Notes: generated from the letters alone by a model not told the origin. A stretch of DNA of 64,000 bases from Rhodocyclaceae bacterium (GCA_019455325.1 JACFMQ010000008.1:62001-126000), one strand, 5' to 3'; positions 1 to 12,326 are shown, counted from the stretch's first letter. Program-made: numbers and translations.

Positions 1-1
1 C

Positions 2-1276
2 AAGCACGCGGCCTGGATGGCCAAGCTGCGGGAAACGCGCGAGGCGATCGAGGAGCGCAAGCTGAACAACCCCGGCGTCGTCGCCAACTTCCTCTACGCG
101 GTGCGCGAGGAGCGACAGGAGGCGGTCGAGGCGCTGGCCAAGCTGATCACCTACCAGGCGGAGTTCGCCAAGGACGAATACGAACGCGCCGAGATGCGCT
201 ACGCGACCAGCCGCTTCCTGCTGCTCGCCTTCTTCGTCGCCGGCATCCTCTTCATCGCCGTGCCGGCCGTGGCCACCTGGCGGCACATCACGCGCAGCCT
301 GCGCGAGGCCGGCGAAGCGGCGTCGGCGATCGCCGCCGGCGACCTGGCGCGGCCGATGCCGCCGGCCGGCGGCGACGAGGTCGGCGAGATGATGGGCCGG
401 CTCGGCCAGATGCGCGGCGCGCTGCACGAACTGATCGCCGCCATCCGCAAGAACGTCGATACCCTCAGCGCCGAGGCCGCGGCGCTCTCCGACGCGGCTG
501 CCAGCAGCGCGCAGGCGATCGACAGCCAGACCCGCGCGGCGGCGAGCATGGCGACGGCCGTCGAGGCGCTGTCCACCTCGATCGCGCAGGTCGAGGGCGG
601 CGCCGGCGAAGCCCACGACGTCAGCCGGCAGGCCAGCGCGCAGGCCGTCGAAGGCGGCCGCATCATCGACGAGACGGCCGGCGAGATGAAGCTGGTGGCG
701 GCCGCGGTCAACGCCACCTCGGAGACGATCCGCGAGCTGGAAAACTTCTCCGGCCAGATCTCGACGATCGTCCAGGTCATCAACGAGATTTCCGACCAGA
801 CCAACCTGCTCGCCCTCAACGCCGCCATCGAGGCTGCCCGCGCCGGCGAGCAGGGCCGGGGCTTCGCCGTCGTCGCCGACGAGGTCAGGAAGCTCGCCGA
901 ACGCACGCGCCTGTCGACCCAGGAGATCGCCGGCATGATCGACAAGATCCGCGAGGGGACGCAGGGCGCGGTGCGCGAGATGGAGGCCGGCGTCGCGCGC
1001 GTCGGCGACGGCGTGCGCCTGGCGGCGCACGCGGGAGAATCGGTGACCGCCATCCGGGCCTCCGCCGAGCAGGCGGCGCAGGTGGTCGAGGACATCTCGA
1101 AGGCGCTCAACGACCAGGCGGCCTCGGCCCGGGAGGTGGCGCACAAGGTCGAGACCATCGCCCAGGGCACGGAGGAGAACAACGCCACCGTGCAGAAGAC
1201 GGCGGCGCTGGCGCAGGGCTTGTCCGACCTGGCCGGCGGGCTGGCGCAACTGATCGGGCGCTTCCGCGTCAACTGA
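2..1276 (+). CDS. Methyl-accepting chemotaxis protein, 3' part
   Basis: C-terminal part of a chemoreceptor that signals to CheA/CheW. The reading frame is open to the window edge, so the true start and most of the sensor domain lie upstream; the ATG at 17 is probably internal. Visible in order: the end of a helical periplasmic domain, a transmembrane helix (about residues 70-93), a HAMP segment, then a long coiled-coil signalling domain with the hairpin motif [20 protein letters not shown] and the following [13 protein letters not shown]. The ligand cannot be inferred because the sensor domain is missing. The gene ends 12 nt before the convergent reductase gene. Confidence 0.93.
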   Translation, partial: KHAAWMAKLRETREAIEERKLNNPGVVANFLYAVREERQEAVEALAKLITYQAEFAKDEYERAEMRYATSRFLLLAFFVAGILFIAVPAVATWRHITRSLREAGEAASAIAAGDLARPMPPAGGDEVGEMMGRLGQMRGALHELIAAIRKNVDTLSAEAAALSDAAASSAQAIDSQTRAAASMATAVEALSTSIAQVEGGAGEAHDVSRQASAQAVEGGRIIDETAGEMKLVAAAVNATSETIRELENFSGQISTIVQVINEISDQTNLLALNAAIEAARAGEQGRGFAVVADEVRKLAERTRLSTQEIAGMIDKIREGTQGAVREMEAGVARVGDGVRLAAHAGESVTAIRASAEQAAQVVEDISKALNDQAASAREVAHKVETIAQGTEENNATVQKTAALAQGLSDLAGGLAQLIGRFRVN

Positions 1277-1288
1277 CGGCGCGGCGGC

Positions 1289-2164
1289 TCACTCCCCGCC
1301 GCTCAGCCTTTCCAGCAGCTTCAGCGCGGCGATCGAATCCTCCTCGCCCAGGCCGCTGCCGACCAGCGCGTTGAACATCTGCGCGGTGGCGGCGGCGGCG
1401 GGCAGCATCAGGCCGAGGCGGTGCGCCTCCTCCATGACGATGCGCAGGTCCTTCTGGTGCATCCAGGCCTTGAAGCCGGGCCGGAAGTTGCGGTCGAGCA
1501 TGCGCTGGCCGTGGTTTTCCAGGATCTTCGAATAGGCGAAGCCGCCGAGCAGCGCCGCGCGCACGCGCGCCGGATCGACGCCGCTCTTCGCCGCGAAGTC
1601 GAAGGCCTCGGCGACGGCGAGGATGCCGACGCCGGTGAGGATCTGGTTGCAGGCCTTGGCCACCTGGCCGGCGCCGCTGGCGCCGACCAGCGTGATCGAT
1701 TTGCCCATCTTCTCGAACAGCGGCTTCACCTGCTCGAACGCTTCCGGCCGGCCGCCGACCATGATCGTCAGCGTCGCCCCGATGGCGCCGACCTGGCCGC
1801 CGGAGACCGGCGCATCGAGAAATTCGATGCCCCTGGCGGCGAGCGCGGCGCCGATCTCGCGCGCTGCGTTCGGGTTGATCGTGCTCATGTCGACGACGAT
1901 CAGCCCCGGCTTGGCGCCGGCGGCGATGCCGTTCTCGCCGAGCGTCACCTCGCGCACGTCCGGCGCGTCGGCGACCATGGTGATCACCACCTCGCTGTGG
2001 CCGGCGACCGCGGCGGCCGAGGTGTGGACGCGGGCGCCCGTGCCCTTGAACGGTTCCAGCGAGGTCGGGCGGCGCGCCCACAGGTGCAGCGCGTGGCCGG
2101 CGGCGGCGAGGTGCAGGGCGAGGGGGCGGCCCATCAGGCCGAGTCCGATGAATCCTACGTTCAT
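1289..2164 (-). CDS. glxR: 2-hydroxy-3-oxopropionate (tartronate semialdehyde) reductase
   Basis: Member of the beta-hydroxyacid dehydrogenase family, 291 aa, the usual length. It is expected to reduce tartronate semialdehyde to D-glycerate with NAD(P)H. An N-terminal Rossmann motif GFIGLGLMG, the substrate-binding DAPVSGG motif, GASGAGQVAKACNQ carrying the catalytic Lys, and RNFRPGF..HQKDL near the C-terminus are all visible. The segment LGENGI.AGAKPG is close to E. coli GarR/GlxR, which favours this over 3-hydroxyisobutyrate dehydrogenase (MmsB). An MmsB role remains possible because an mmsA-like gene is near. It lies 36 nt downstream of dctM, so it is likely co-transcribed with the TRAP genes. 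A glycerate 2-kinase in the same cluster would take its product to 2-phosphoglycerate. Confidence 0.82.
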   Translation of the reverse strand: MNVGFIGLGLMGRPLALHLAAAGHALHLWARRPTSLEPFKGTGARVHTSAAAVAGHSEVVITMVADAPDVREVTLGENGIAAGAKPGLIVVDMSTINPNAAREIGAALAARGIEFLDAPVSGGQVGAIGATLTIMVGGRPEAFEQVKPLFEKMGKSITLVGASGAGQVAKACNQILTGVGILAVAEAFDFAAKSGVDPARVRAALLGGFAYSKILENHGQRMLDRNFRPGFKAWMHQKDLRIVMEEAHRLGLMLPAAAATAQMFNALVGSGLGEEDSIAALKLLERLSGGE

Positions 2165-2200
2165 GAGCGTTCTCCTTGCGTGAGTGCGGGGGATGTCCGT

Positions 2201-4183
2201 TCATTTGTACAGCGTCTGCGGCAGCCACAGCCCGATCTGCGGGAACAGGTAGAGCAGCGCCAGCGCGATCAACTGGATGCCCATGAACGGGATCATGCCG
2301 GCGAAGATCTGGTTCAGCGTCACGTGCGGCGGGGCCACGCCCTTGAGGTAGAACGCGGCCATCGCCACCGGCGGCGACAGGAAGGCGGTCTGCAGGTTGA
2401 GCGCGACGAGCAGGCCGAAGAAGAGCGGGTCGATGTGGAAGTGCGCGAGCAGCGGGATGAAGATCGGCATGAAGATGACGATGATCTCGGTCCACTCCAG
2501 CGGCCAGCCGAGGATGAAGATGATGAACTGCGCGAGCAGCATGAACTCCACCGGCGTCAGGTCCAGCGACAGCACCCAGCGCTCGACCAGCGCCTGGCCG
2601 CCGAGCAGCGCGAAGGCGGCGGAGAAGATCGACGAGCCGACGAACAGCCAGCAGACCATGGCCGAGGTCTTGGCGGTGAGGAAGACCGACTCCTTGACCA
2701 CCGCGAAGTTGAGCTGGCGATAGGCGGCGGCGAGCAGGAAGCCGCCGAGCGCGCCGATCGCCGCCGCCTCGGTCGGCGTCGCCAGGCCGAAGACGATGCT
2801 GCCGAGCACGGCGAGGATCAGGATGGCGAGCGGGAAGAAGGAGGCGAGCAGCATCTTGAACACTTCGAGGCGGACGAAGGTGAAGACGGCGTAGAAGCCG
2901 ATCGCCGTCGCCGTGCAGACGCCGGCGAGAATCCAGTACCAGGTCGGCACCGGCAGGCGGCCGCCGGCGTCGTCGGCCGGGGCGGGCGCTTCGGCGCCCG
3001 GCGGTTCCTGCACCGTTTCGGCGGCCGGCGGCGCGTCGTCGGCGTCGGGGACGGGCGGCTCCTGCACGCCGGCCCCGTCCGCCGGCGCGGCCTCGGCTTC
3101 CTCGGCGGGCGGCTCCTGCAGGCCGAACTCCTCCTCGCTCGGCTCGGCCAGGCCGCCCTCGTCGCGGCTCTCGAAGACCGCGCCGCCGAGGCCCATCTCG
3201 ACCAGGCCGGCGGTCTCGGCGACGACCGCCGGCTTCGTCGCCAGGTGCCAGGCGAGGCCGAGGAAGAGGGCGAGCGCGAACGCCGGCAGCAGCGCGACGA
3301 AGCCCTGCTTGAGGATCTCGCCGGCCGGCACGCCGAGGTTGCGGCGGCCTCGCAGGCCGCCGATCAGGCCCGGCAGCACGCGGTGGCTGACCCGCTGGTG
3401 CAGCCGGTCGGTGGCCGGCGGCAGGTCGATGTGCCGCTCGGCCATCGGCAGCGGCGGCGCCAGGTGCGGCTTCAGCTTGGCGAGCAGGATCACGTAGACG
3501 ATGTACAGGCCGGCCAGCATGAGGCCGGGGAAGAAGGCGCCGGCGTAGAGCTGGACCACCGAGACGCCGGCCGTGGCGCCGTAGACGATGAGCATCACCG
3601 ACGGCGGGATGAGGATGCCGAGGCAGCCGCCGGCGGTGATGGCGCCGGCCGACATGCGGATGTCGTAGCCGGACCTGAGCATCGCCGGGAAGGCGAGCAG
3701 GCCCATCAGCGTGACCACCGCGCCGACGATGCCGGTGGCCGTGGCGAAGACGGCGCAGGTGATCAGCGCGGCCACGGCCAGCGCGCCGGGCAGCCGCGCC
3801 AGCGACAGTTCGAGCGCGCGGAACAGCTTGGCGATCAGGTTGGCGCGCTCGACCAGATAGCCCATGAAGACGAACAGCGGGATCGAGATCAGCACGTCGT
3901 TGGTCATCACCGAGTAGGCGCGTTGCACCATCAGGTCGAGCGTCTGCTGCACGGCGGCGTCCGGGTCGCTGTCGCGGTAGGCGAGCCAGGCGAAGAACAC
4001 GCCCATGCCCATCAGCGTGAAGGCGGTGGGAAAGCCGAGCATGATCGCCACCACCACCAGCGACAGCATGAGCAGGCCGAGGTGGCCGCCGCTCAGGTCG
4101 GTCCACGGCGTCAGGATCGCCGTCGCGGCGAGGATCAGGGCCATCAGCGACAGCCCGAACCAGAGCGCGCCGCGCGCCTTCAC
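2201..4183 (-). CDS. dctM: TRAP transporter large permease (DctM), with acidic insert
   Basis: Large membrane subunit of a tripartite ATP-independent periplasmic transporter; it carries the Na+-coupled translocation path. The typical DctM pattern is present: many hydrophobic helices, a TATGIVGAVVTLMG segment near residues 148-160 and LGILIPPS near 188-195. At 660 aa it is longer than simple DctM proteins (about 430 aa), as in the mannitol/chloroaromatic TRAP subfamily. Residues about 318-410 form an acidic, Pro/Ala-rich stretch carrying three QEPP units exactly 18 residues apart (356, 374, 392). The start is a GTG overlapping the dctQ stop by 4 nt (GTGA), so translation is coupled to dctQ. 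Confidence 0.93.
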   Translation of the reverse strand: MKARGALWFGLSLMALILAATAILTPWTDLSGGHLGLLMLSLVVVAIMLGFPTAFTLMGMGVFFAWLAYRDSDPDAAVQQTLDLMVQRAYSVMTNDVLISIPLFVFMGYLVERANLIAKLFRALELSLARLPGALAVAALITCAVFATATGIVGAVVTLMGLLAFPAMLRSGYDIRMSAGAITAGGCLGILIPPSVMLIVYGATAGVSVVQLYAGAFFPGLMLAGLYIVYVILLAKLKPHLAPPLPMAERHIDLPPATDRLHQRVSHRVLPGLIGGLRGRRNLGVPAGEILKQGFVALLPAFALALFLGLAWHLATKPAVVAETAGLVEMGLGGAVFESRDEGGLAEPSEEEFGLQEPPAEEAEAAPADGAGVQEPPVPDADDAPPAAETVQEPPGAEAPAPADDAGGRLPVPTWYWILAGVCTATAIGFYAVFTFVRLEVFKMLLASFFPLAILILAVLGSIVFGLATPTEAAAIGALGGFLLAAAYRQLNFAVVKESVFLTAKTSAMVCWLFVGSSIFSAAFALLGGQALVERWVLSLDLTPVEFMLLAQFIIFILGWPLEWTEIIVIFMPIFIPLLAHFHIDPLFFGLLVALNLQTAFLSPPVAMAAFYLKGVAPPHVTLNQIFAGMIPFMGIQLIALALLYLFPQIGLWLPQTLYK

Positions 4184-4803
4184 GGTCGCTTCTCCTCGCG
4201 GCCGACGACGTAGCCGTCGAGCGCGGCGATGTCCTTGTCGGTGACGTTGACCATGGCCTTCAGCTTGTCGACGTCCACCTCCTCGACGTCCTGCTCGCGC
4301 GACGGCCAGGCGCCGTTGCGCAGGCAGACGACGCAGCGGACGATCTCGACCAGGCCCTGCAGCAGCAGGCCGAAGCCGGCGGCCGGGATGAAGAACTTGA
4401 ACGGCCAGAGCGGCAGCGGCTCGGGCGAGAAGGTCGTCTCGTCGATGGCGTAGGATTCCTCGGCGAAGGTCAGCCCGGCCCAGGAGAGGGCGAAGATGCC
4501 GGGGATGAAGAAGACGAGGTAGAGGACGAGGTCGATGCCCGCCTGCAGGCGCGGCGGGAAGAAGCCGTAGAGCACGTCGCCGCGCACGTGTCCTTCCTTG
4601 GCCAGCGTGTAGGCGCCGGCCATCATGAAGAGCACGCCGTAGAGCATGATCTGCGCGTCGAGCACCCAGGCGTGCGGCGTGTTCAGCGCGTAGCGGGAGA
4701 ACACCTCCCAGGAGATCAGCGCGGTCAGCGCGACGATGGCCCAGGCGAAGATCTGCCCGGCGAGCGTCGACAGCCTGTCGACGAACAGCAAAATCTTCTG
4801 CAT
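4180..4803 (-). CDS. dctQ: TRAP transporter small permease (DctQ)
   Basis: Small membrane subunit of the TRAP transporter, which pairs with DctM. Four hydrophobic helices are visible, beginning with the family-typical VDRLSTLAGQIFAW and FSRYALNTPHAWVLD region. The start chosen is the ATG at 4803 (protein MQKILLFVDRL, 207 aa) because a purine-rich GGAAGGGG lies 6 nt upstream and homologues begin here; an in-frame ATG at 4839 would add 12 residues without a good ribosome site. The C-terminal tail after the last helix is acidic and cytoplasmic. The gene sits 82 nt after dctP and overlaps dctM. Confidence 0.9.
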   Translation of the reverse strand: MQKILLFVDRLSTLAGQIFAWAIVALTALISWEVFSRYALNTPHAWVLDAQIMLYGVLFMMAGAYTLAKEGHVRGDVLYGFFPPRLQAGIDLVLYLVFFIPGIFALSWAGLTFAEESYAIDETTFSPEPLPLWPFKFFIPAAGFGLLLQGLVEIVRCVVCLRNGAWPSREQDVEEVDVDKLKAMVNVTDKDIAALDGYVVGREEKRP

Positions 4804-4885
4804 CTCCGGCCCCTTCCGCGAAGGCAATCGGAACTGCAACGGCCGGCCGGACGCGCCGCGCCCGGCCGGCCCGCGCCGGCGGCGC

Positions 4886-6022
4886 TCAGCCTCGGCGGCG
4901 GCCGAAGAAGTGGTTGTAGGCCATCCTGTAGTCGACCAGGGTGTCGTTCTGCCAGCGGCCGGCCCGCTGCGCGAAGGCGCGCATCGAATCGTTCACCCGC
5001 TTGAACATCGGGTTCTCCGCCTCCTTGGCGGCGATCACCTTGTCCCAGGCTTCGAGCTGCGCCCTGAGGATCGCGTCCGGCGTCTTCCAGAACTTGATGC
5101 CGGCCTGCTGCATCTCGGCGTAGTCCGTCGAATAGCGGTCGATCGCCTTCCAGCTCATGTCGGCGGAGGCGGCCTGCACGGCGTAGTCGATGATCGACTT
5201 GAGCTCGCCCGGCAGCGCGTCGTAGCGCCGCTTGTTGAAGAGGATCTCGAACTGCTCGGAGCACTGGTGGAAGCTCTGCAGCATGCAGTGCTTGGTGACG
5301 TCCGGGAAGCCGAGCACGCGGTCGCTCGACGCGTTGTTGAACTCGGCCGCGTCGAGCAGGCCGCGGTCGAGCGCCGGCACGATCTCGCCGCCGGGCAGCG
5401 GGTTCACCGCGGCGCCGAGCGCCTTGTAGATGTCGACGGCGAGCCCGACCGTGCGGAACTTGACGCCCTGCATGTCGGCTGCCTTGGTCACCGGCTTCTT
5501 GAACCAGCCGAAGGGCTGCGTCGGCATCGGGCCGTAGAGGAAGGACTTCACGTCGAGGTTGAGGCTCCTGTAGATCTCGTCGAGCAGCTCCTTGCCGCCG
5601 CCGTAGTTGTGCCAGGCGAGCAGCATGTTCGGGTCCATGCCGAAGGCCGGTCCGGAGCCCCACAGCGCGACCGCGGTGTTCTTGCCGTACCAGTAGGCGA
5701 CGACGCCGTGGCCGCCGTCGAGCGTGCCCTTGGCGACCGCGTCGAGCAGATCGAAGGCCTTGACCACGGCGCCGGCCGGCAGCACCTCGATGCGCAGCCG
5801 GCCGCCGGACATCTCGTTCACCTTCTTGGCGAAGTCCAGCGCGTACTCGTGGAAGATGTCCTTCGCCGGCCAGGTGGACTGCCAGCGCATGCTGATCGGC
5901 GACTGGGCGACGGCGATCATCGGGAAGCCGGCGACGGCCGCGCCGCCGGCGCCGACTGCGGCCGAGCTCAGGAAGCTGCGCCGGGACATCCTGCCCGGCG
6001 CCTGCGTTGCTTTGTTGTCCAT
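4886..6022 (-). CDS. dctP: TRAP transporter substrate-binding protein (DctP/TakP family)
   Basis: Periplasmic solute receptor of the TRAP system. It starts at ATG 6022 behind a strong GGAGGAG; the open frame continues upstream but adds only non-conserved residues. The first 40 residues form a twin-arginine signal (SRRSFLSSAAVGAGGAA...), so it is exported folded by Tat, as in the TakP-like (COG4663) mannitol/chloroaromatic family. The mature part has the family pattern with MRWQSTWPAKDIFHEYA at its start and KFRTVG / GGEIVPALDRG motifs. TakP binds 2-oxo acids such as pyruvate. The linked reductase and glycerate kinase suggest a C3 hydroxy- or oxo-acid, which is inference. 378 aa. Confidence 0.92.
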   Translation of the reverse strand: MDNKATQAPGRMSRRSFLSSAAVGAGGAAVAGFPMIAVAQSPISMRWQSTWPAKDIFHEYALDFAKKVNEMSGGRLRIEVLPAGAVVKAFDLLDAVAKGTLDGGHGVVAYWYGKNTAVALWGSGPAFGMDPNMLLAWHNYGGGKELLDEIYRSLNLDVKSFLYGPMPTQPFGWFKKPVTKAADMQGVKFRTVGLAVDIYKALGAAVNPLPGGEIVPALDRGLLDAAEFNNASSDRVLGFPDVTKHCMLQSFHQCSEQFEILFNKRRYDALPGELKSIIDYAVQAASADMSWKAIDRYSTDYAEMQQAGIKFWKTPDAILRAQLEAWDKVIAAKEAENPMFKRVNDSMRAFAQRAGRWQNDTLVDYRMAYNHFFGRRRG

Positions 6023-6202
6023 GGTTTGTCTCCTCCAGTGGGTGAATCCGGGTATCGCTACCCTTCCCTTCAATCGATCCCGTCCCTCGCGGGCGGGTCG
6101 TTGATTTTTGTCTTGCGGTGTCTGCGTCGACCGCATGAGGATTTCGACCGTCCGCGCCGGCGATGGTTGCCGGCGCCGCGGCCATGCGTTTGACACCGGC
6201 GA

Positions 6203-6225
6203 TGGTCTGAACCATATATAGACCA
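6203..6225. promoter_or_regulatory. Operator-like palindrome in the dctP/mmsA divergent promoter region
   Basis: The 277-nt gap between dctP and mmsA holds TGGTCT-N11-AGACCA (6203-6225). Nested in it is TGGT-N4-ACCA, the shape of FadR/GntR-type operators, followed by TATATA. Such regulators often control TRAP and hydroxy-acid operons. No regulator gene is linked within the window, so the cognate protein would be encoded elsewhere. No firm -35/-10 pair could be assigned. Confidence 0.45.
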
Positions 6226-6299
6226 AGTTCGCAATAAAGCACGACGTTCATGGCCGTGAGCGGGGGCGACCGCGCCCTTCACGGCGGGGAGAGAAGAGC

Positions 6300-7817
<1,518 letters not shown>

Positions 7818-7830
7818 ACCTCATCCGCCC

Positions 7831-9096
7831 GTGACCGACATCGCCCCGGCTGCGCTGCTGCGCGCCCTGTTCGACACCGCCGTCGCCAGCGCCCGGCCGG
7901 CGCTGCGCGTTCCCGCCTTCCTGCCCGAGCCGCCGGCCGGGCGGCTCGTCGTCATCGGCGCCGGCAAGGCTTCCGCCGAGATGGCGAAGGCGGTCGAGGA
8001 CCATTGGCCGGGCGAACTGTCCGGCCTGGTCGTCACCCGCTACGGCCACGGCGCGCCGTGCGCGCGCATCGAGATCGTCGAGGCCGCGCACCCGGTGCCG
8101 GACGCCGCCGGCGAGGCGGCGGCGCGGCGCCTGCTCGAACGGGTGCGCGGGCTGACCGCCGACGACCTGGTGCTGTGCCTGATCTCCGGCGGCGGTTCGG
8201 CGCTGCTGCCGCTGCCGCTCGCCGGGCTGACGCTGGCGGACAAGCAGGCGGTGAGCCGCGCGCTGCTCGCCTCCGGCGCCGGCATCGGCGAGATGAACTG
8301 CGTGCGCCGCCACCTGTCGGCGATCAAGGGCGGCCGGCTGGCCGCCGCCTGCCATCCGGCGCGCGTGGTGAACCTGTTGATCTCCGATGTGCCCGGCGAC
8401 GACCCGGTGGACATCGCCTCCGGCCCGACCGTCGGCGACCCGACGACCTGCGCCGACGCGCTCGCCATCGTCCGCCGCTACGGCCTCGACCTGCCGCCGG
8501 CGGTGCTCGATGTCCTGCGTTCGGGCCGTGGTGAATCGGTGAAGCCGGACGATGCGCGGCTCGCCTGCGTCGAAACGCACGTCGTCGCCGCGCCGCAGCA
8601 GGCGCTGGAGGCGGCGGCGCGGGTGGCCGAGGCGCACGGCGTCGCCGCGCACATCCTCGGCGACGCCATCGAGGGCGAGGCGCGCGAGGTCGGCCGCGTC
8701 ATGGCCGGCATCGCCCGCCAGACGGCGGAGCGCGGCCAGCCGTTCACGCCGCCCTGCGTGCTGCTCTCCGGCGGCGAGACGACGGTGACGGTGCGCGGGG
8801 GCGGCTGCGGCGGCCGCAACGTCGAGTTCCTGCTGGCGCTCGCCGTTGCCCTCGGCGGGCATCCGCGCATCCACGCGCTGGCCGGCGACACCGACGGCGT
8901 GGACGGGCTGGCCGAGATCGCCGGCGCGCTGCTCGCGCCGGACACGCTGGCGCGCGCCCGCGCGCTCGGCCTGCGCGCCGTGGACGCGCTCGCCGACAAC
9001 GACGGCCACGGCTTCTTCGGCGCGCTCGGCGATGCGCTGGTGACCGGTCCGACGCGGACCAACGTGAACGACTTCCGGGCGATTCTGGTGCTGTGA
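7831..9096 (+). CDS. Glycerate 2-kinase (MOFRL / GckA-TtuD family)
   Basis: Phosphorylates D-glycerate to 2-phosphoglycerate with ATP, feeding lower glycolysis. At 421 aa it matches the class II glycerate kinases, long mis-annotated as hydroxypyruvate reductase (TtuD). Visible signatures are VVIGAGKASAEMAKAVE near the N-terminus, the GGGSALLPLP loop, NCVRRHLSAIKGG, LLISDVPGDD, and the C-terminal MOFRL region with SGGETTVTVRG and AGDTDGVDG. The start is GTG at 7831, 13 nt after mmsA. Together with the tartronate semialdehyde reductase across the promoter it would complete the tartronate semialdehyde-glycerate-2-phosphoglycerate route. Confidence 0.9.
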   Translation: MTDIAPAALLRALFDTAVASARPALRVPAFLPEPPAGRLVVIGAGKASAEMAKAVEDHWPGELSGLVVTRYGHGAPCARIEIVEAAHPVPDAAGEAAARRLLERVRGLTADDLVLCLISGGGSALLPLPLAGLTLADKQAVSRALLASGAGIGEMNCVRRHLSAIKGGRLAAACHPARVVNLLISDVPGDDPVDIASGPTVGDPTTCADALAIVRRYGLDLPPAVLDVLRSGRGESVKPDDARLACVETHVVAAPQQALEAAARVAEAHGVAAHILGDAIEGEAREVGRVMAGIARQTAERGQPFTPPCVLLSGGETTVTVRGGGCGGRNVEFLLALAVALGGHPRIHALAGDTDGVDGLAEIAGALLAPDTLARARALGLRAVDALADNDGHGFFGALGDALVTGPTRTNVNDFRAILVL

Positions 9097-9105
9097 GGGG
9101 CGGGC

Positions 9106-10930
<1,825 letters not shown>

Positions 10931-10938
<8 letters not shown>

Positions 10939-11893
10939 CCGCGGCTCCCTTCTTTTCCGGGATCAGCCAGGAGGCGGCCATCGACACCGCGAGGATGGCG
11001 GCGACGACGCCGAGCGACAGGAACACCGGAATCTTGTACCACTCGACGATCAGCATCTTCGTGCCGATGAAGATGAGCACCAGCGCCAGGCCGTACTTCA
11101 GCAGGTGGAAGCGGCTGGCCAGGTCGGCGAGCAGGAAGTACAGCGCCCTGAGGCCGAGAACGGCGAAGATGTTCGAGGTCATGACGATGAACGGATCGGT
11201 GGTGATGGCGAAGATCGCCGGGATCGAGTCTACCGCAAAAATGACATCGGTAATTCCGATGAGGACGACGACGACGAACAGCGGCGTGAACCAGCGGGCG
11301 CCGTCCCGCATCAGCCACAGCTTCTCGCCGACGAACTCGCGGGTGATCGCCAGGTGGCCGCGCATCCATTTGAGCACCGGGTTCTTCTCCAGATCCGGCT
11401 CCTGCTCGGCGGCCCAGATCATCTTGACGCCGGTGAGCAGCAGGAAGGCGCCGAAGAGGTAGAGGATCCAGTGGAACTGCGCGATCAGCCAGGCGCCGAT
11501 CAGGATCATGATGGCGCGCAGCACGATGGCGCCGACCACGCCGATGATCAGCGCCCGCTTCTGCTGCTCCGGCGGCACGGCGAAGGCGGTGAACAGCAGC
11601 AGGAAGACGAAGATGTTGTCGACCGACAGCGATTTTTCGATCAGGTAGCCGGTGAGGAATTCGGTCGCCTTCAGGTTGGCCAGCGCGCGGTCGGCGGTCT
11701 GGTCGAGCCAGAGCCAGAGCAGGCCGTTGAAGACGAGTGCCAGCGTCACCCAGAGCAGCGACCAGGCGAGCGCCTCGCGCATGCCGACCGCGTGCGCGCC
11801 CTTCCTTTCCAGCGCGACCAGGTCGACGACGATGGCGACGACGACGAAGAGGGCGAAACCCGCCCACATCCAGGCATTGGCGATACCGTCCAT
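10931..11893 (-). CDS. alx: TerC-family Mn2+ exporter, Alx-like
   Basis: Integral membrane protein of the TerC family, 320 aa, nearly the length of E. coli Alx, to which it aligns by eye along the whole chain. Shared stretches are TGYLIEKSLSVDN, FGAFLLLTGVKM, DVIFAVDSIPAIFAITTDPF and LKYGLALVLIFIGTKMLIV. Family members export Mn2+; the acidic residues of the EKSLSVDN and DVIFAVDS segments are the conserved metal-site candidates. A yybP-ykoY Mn2+ riboswitch lies upstream, as for E. coli alx, which supports the assignment. The start ATG at 11893 has a GGAG 5 nt upstream, located just after the stop of the 65-residue ORF. Confidence 0.93.
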
Positions 11894-11903
11894 GGCGCGC
11901 TCC

Positions 11904-12101
11904 TCAGCGTTCGTTGTGCAGACGGCGGAATTCGCCGTCGATGGTCCGGCCGCCGGCGGCGGCGCGGCGCTCGGGCGAGGCCGCGGCCGGCCGCAGGCGG
12001 GAGGCGGCGAGCGTCATGAGCAGGCGGGCGAGGCCGCGCGAGACGAGGTTGAATGCGCCCGCGCGCAGGCGCGAGGCGAGGCGGGAGAGAAGGAATTTCA
12101 T
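11904..12101 (-). CDS. Small hypothetical protein between riboswitch and alx
   Basis: Open frame for a 65-residue, strongly basic, Arg/Ala-rich protein with an amphipathic N-terminal half (MKFLLSRLASRLRAG...). No family is recognised. It is supported by position: it lies between the riboswitch terminator and alx, has a GGAG about 9 nt before its ATG, and ends 10 nt before the alx start, whose ribosome site falls in that gap. It could be a membrane-associated small protein of manganese stress or a leader that couples alx translation. The composition is also what a chance frame in GC-rich DNA can give. Confidence 0.45.
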   Translation of the reverse strand: MKFLLSRLASRLRAGAFNLVSRGLARLLMTLAASRLRPAAASPERRAAAGGRTIDGEFRRLHNER

Positions 12102-12165
12102 GTCGTCGGCTCCGTATCGAGAGGGTTGCTGTCAAAGCCCCCTTGCCGGTGCCGGCGGGTCAACG

Positions 12166-12196
12166 AAAAAGACCTTTGCCGGTACGGCAAAGGTCT
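12166..12196 (-). terminator. Riboswitch expression-platform terminator
   Basis: An 11-bp perfect stem (12196-12186 with 12180-12170; arms AGACCUUUGCC / GGCAAAGGUCU, loop GUACC) is followed on the minus strand by a U run (12170-12166). It shares CCUUUG with helix P1 of the riboswitch, making the two folds mutually exclusive. It could also stop read-through from the lpxH operon. Confidence 0.85.
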
Positions 12197-12300
12197 CGCT
12201 TGCAGAGGCGATGCGCCGTTCGGCCACCGCTTGCCCGGCAGGCCGGGGAACGACGTTCCCGTATTGACGACCTGACGATCCAGCTACTCCCCTTTGGGGT
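12166..12300 (-). promoter_or_regulatory. yybP-ykoY manganese riboswitch controlling orf65-alx-recQ
   Basis: On the minus strand the RNA opens with the hallmark AAAGGGGAGUAGCUG (12295-12281), continues with GUCGUCAAUAC, a GGCCGAAC loop region and GCAAGCGAGACCUUUGCC, all typical of the yybP-ykoY aptamer. Helix P1 can form between CAAAGG (12296-12291) and CCUUUG (12193-12188). The same CCUUUG is also the 5' arm of a terminator hairpin, so Mn2+ binding that holds P1 would block termination and turn alx on. The family is an established Mn2+ sensor. The aptamer start is within about 30 nt of the lpxH stop, so its promoter must overlap the lpxH 3' end. Confidence 0.88.
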
Positions 12301-12326
12301 GGACGCATTCTGCCGGAGCCCCTGGT

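Noticed and set aside
1421-4213. Long open frame on the plus strand opposite the reductase and dctM genes
   Set aside because: Its composition is His/Asp/Arg-rich with no domain; it is the antisense shadow expected of GC-rich coding DNA, while the opposite strand encodes clear TRAP and reductase proteins.
12170-12196. Simple rho-independent terminator of the lpxH operon
   Set aside because: It shares its 5' arm with P1 of an upstream aptamer, so it is better explained as the riboswitch expression platform, though it may also stop lpxH read-through.
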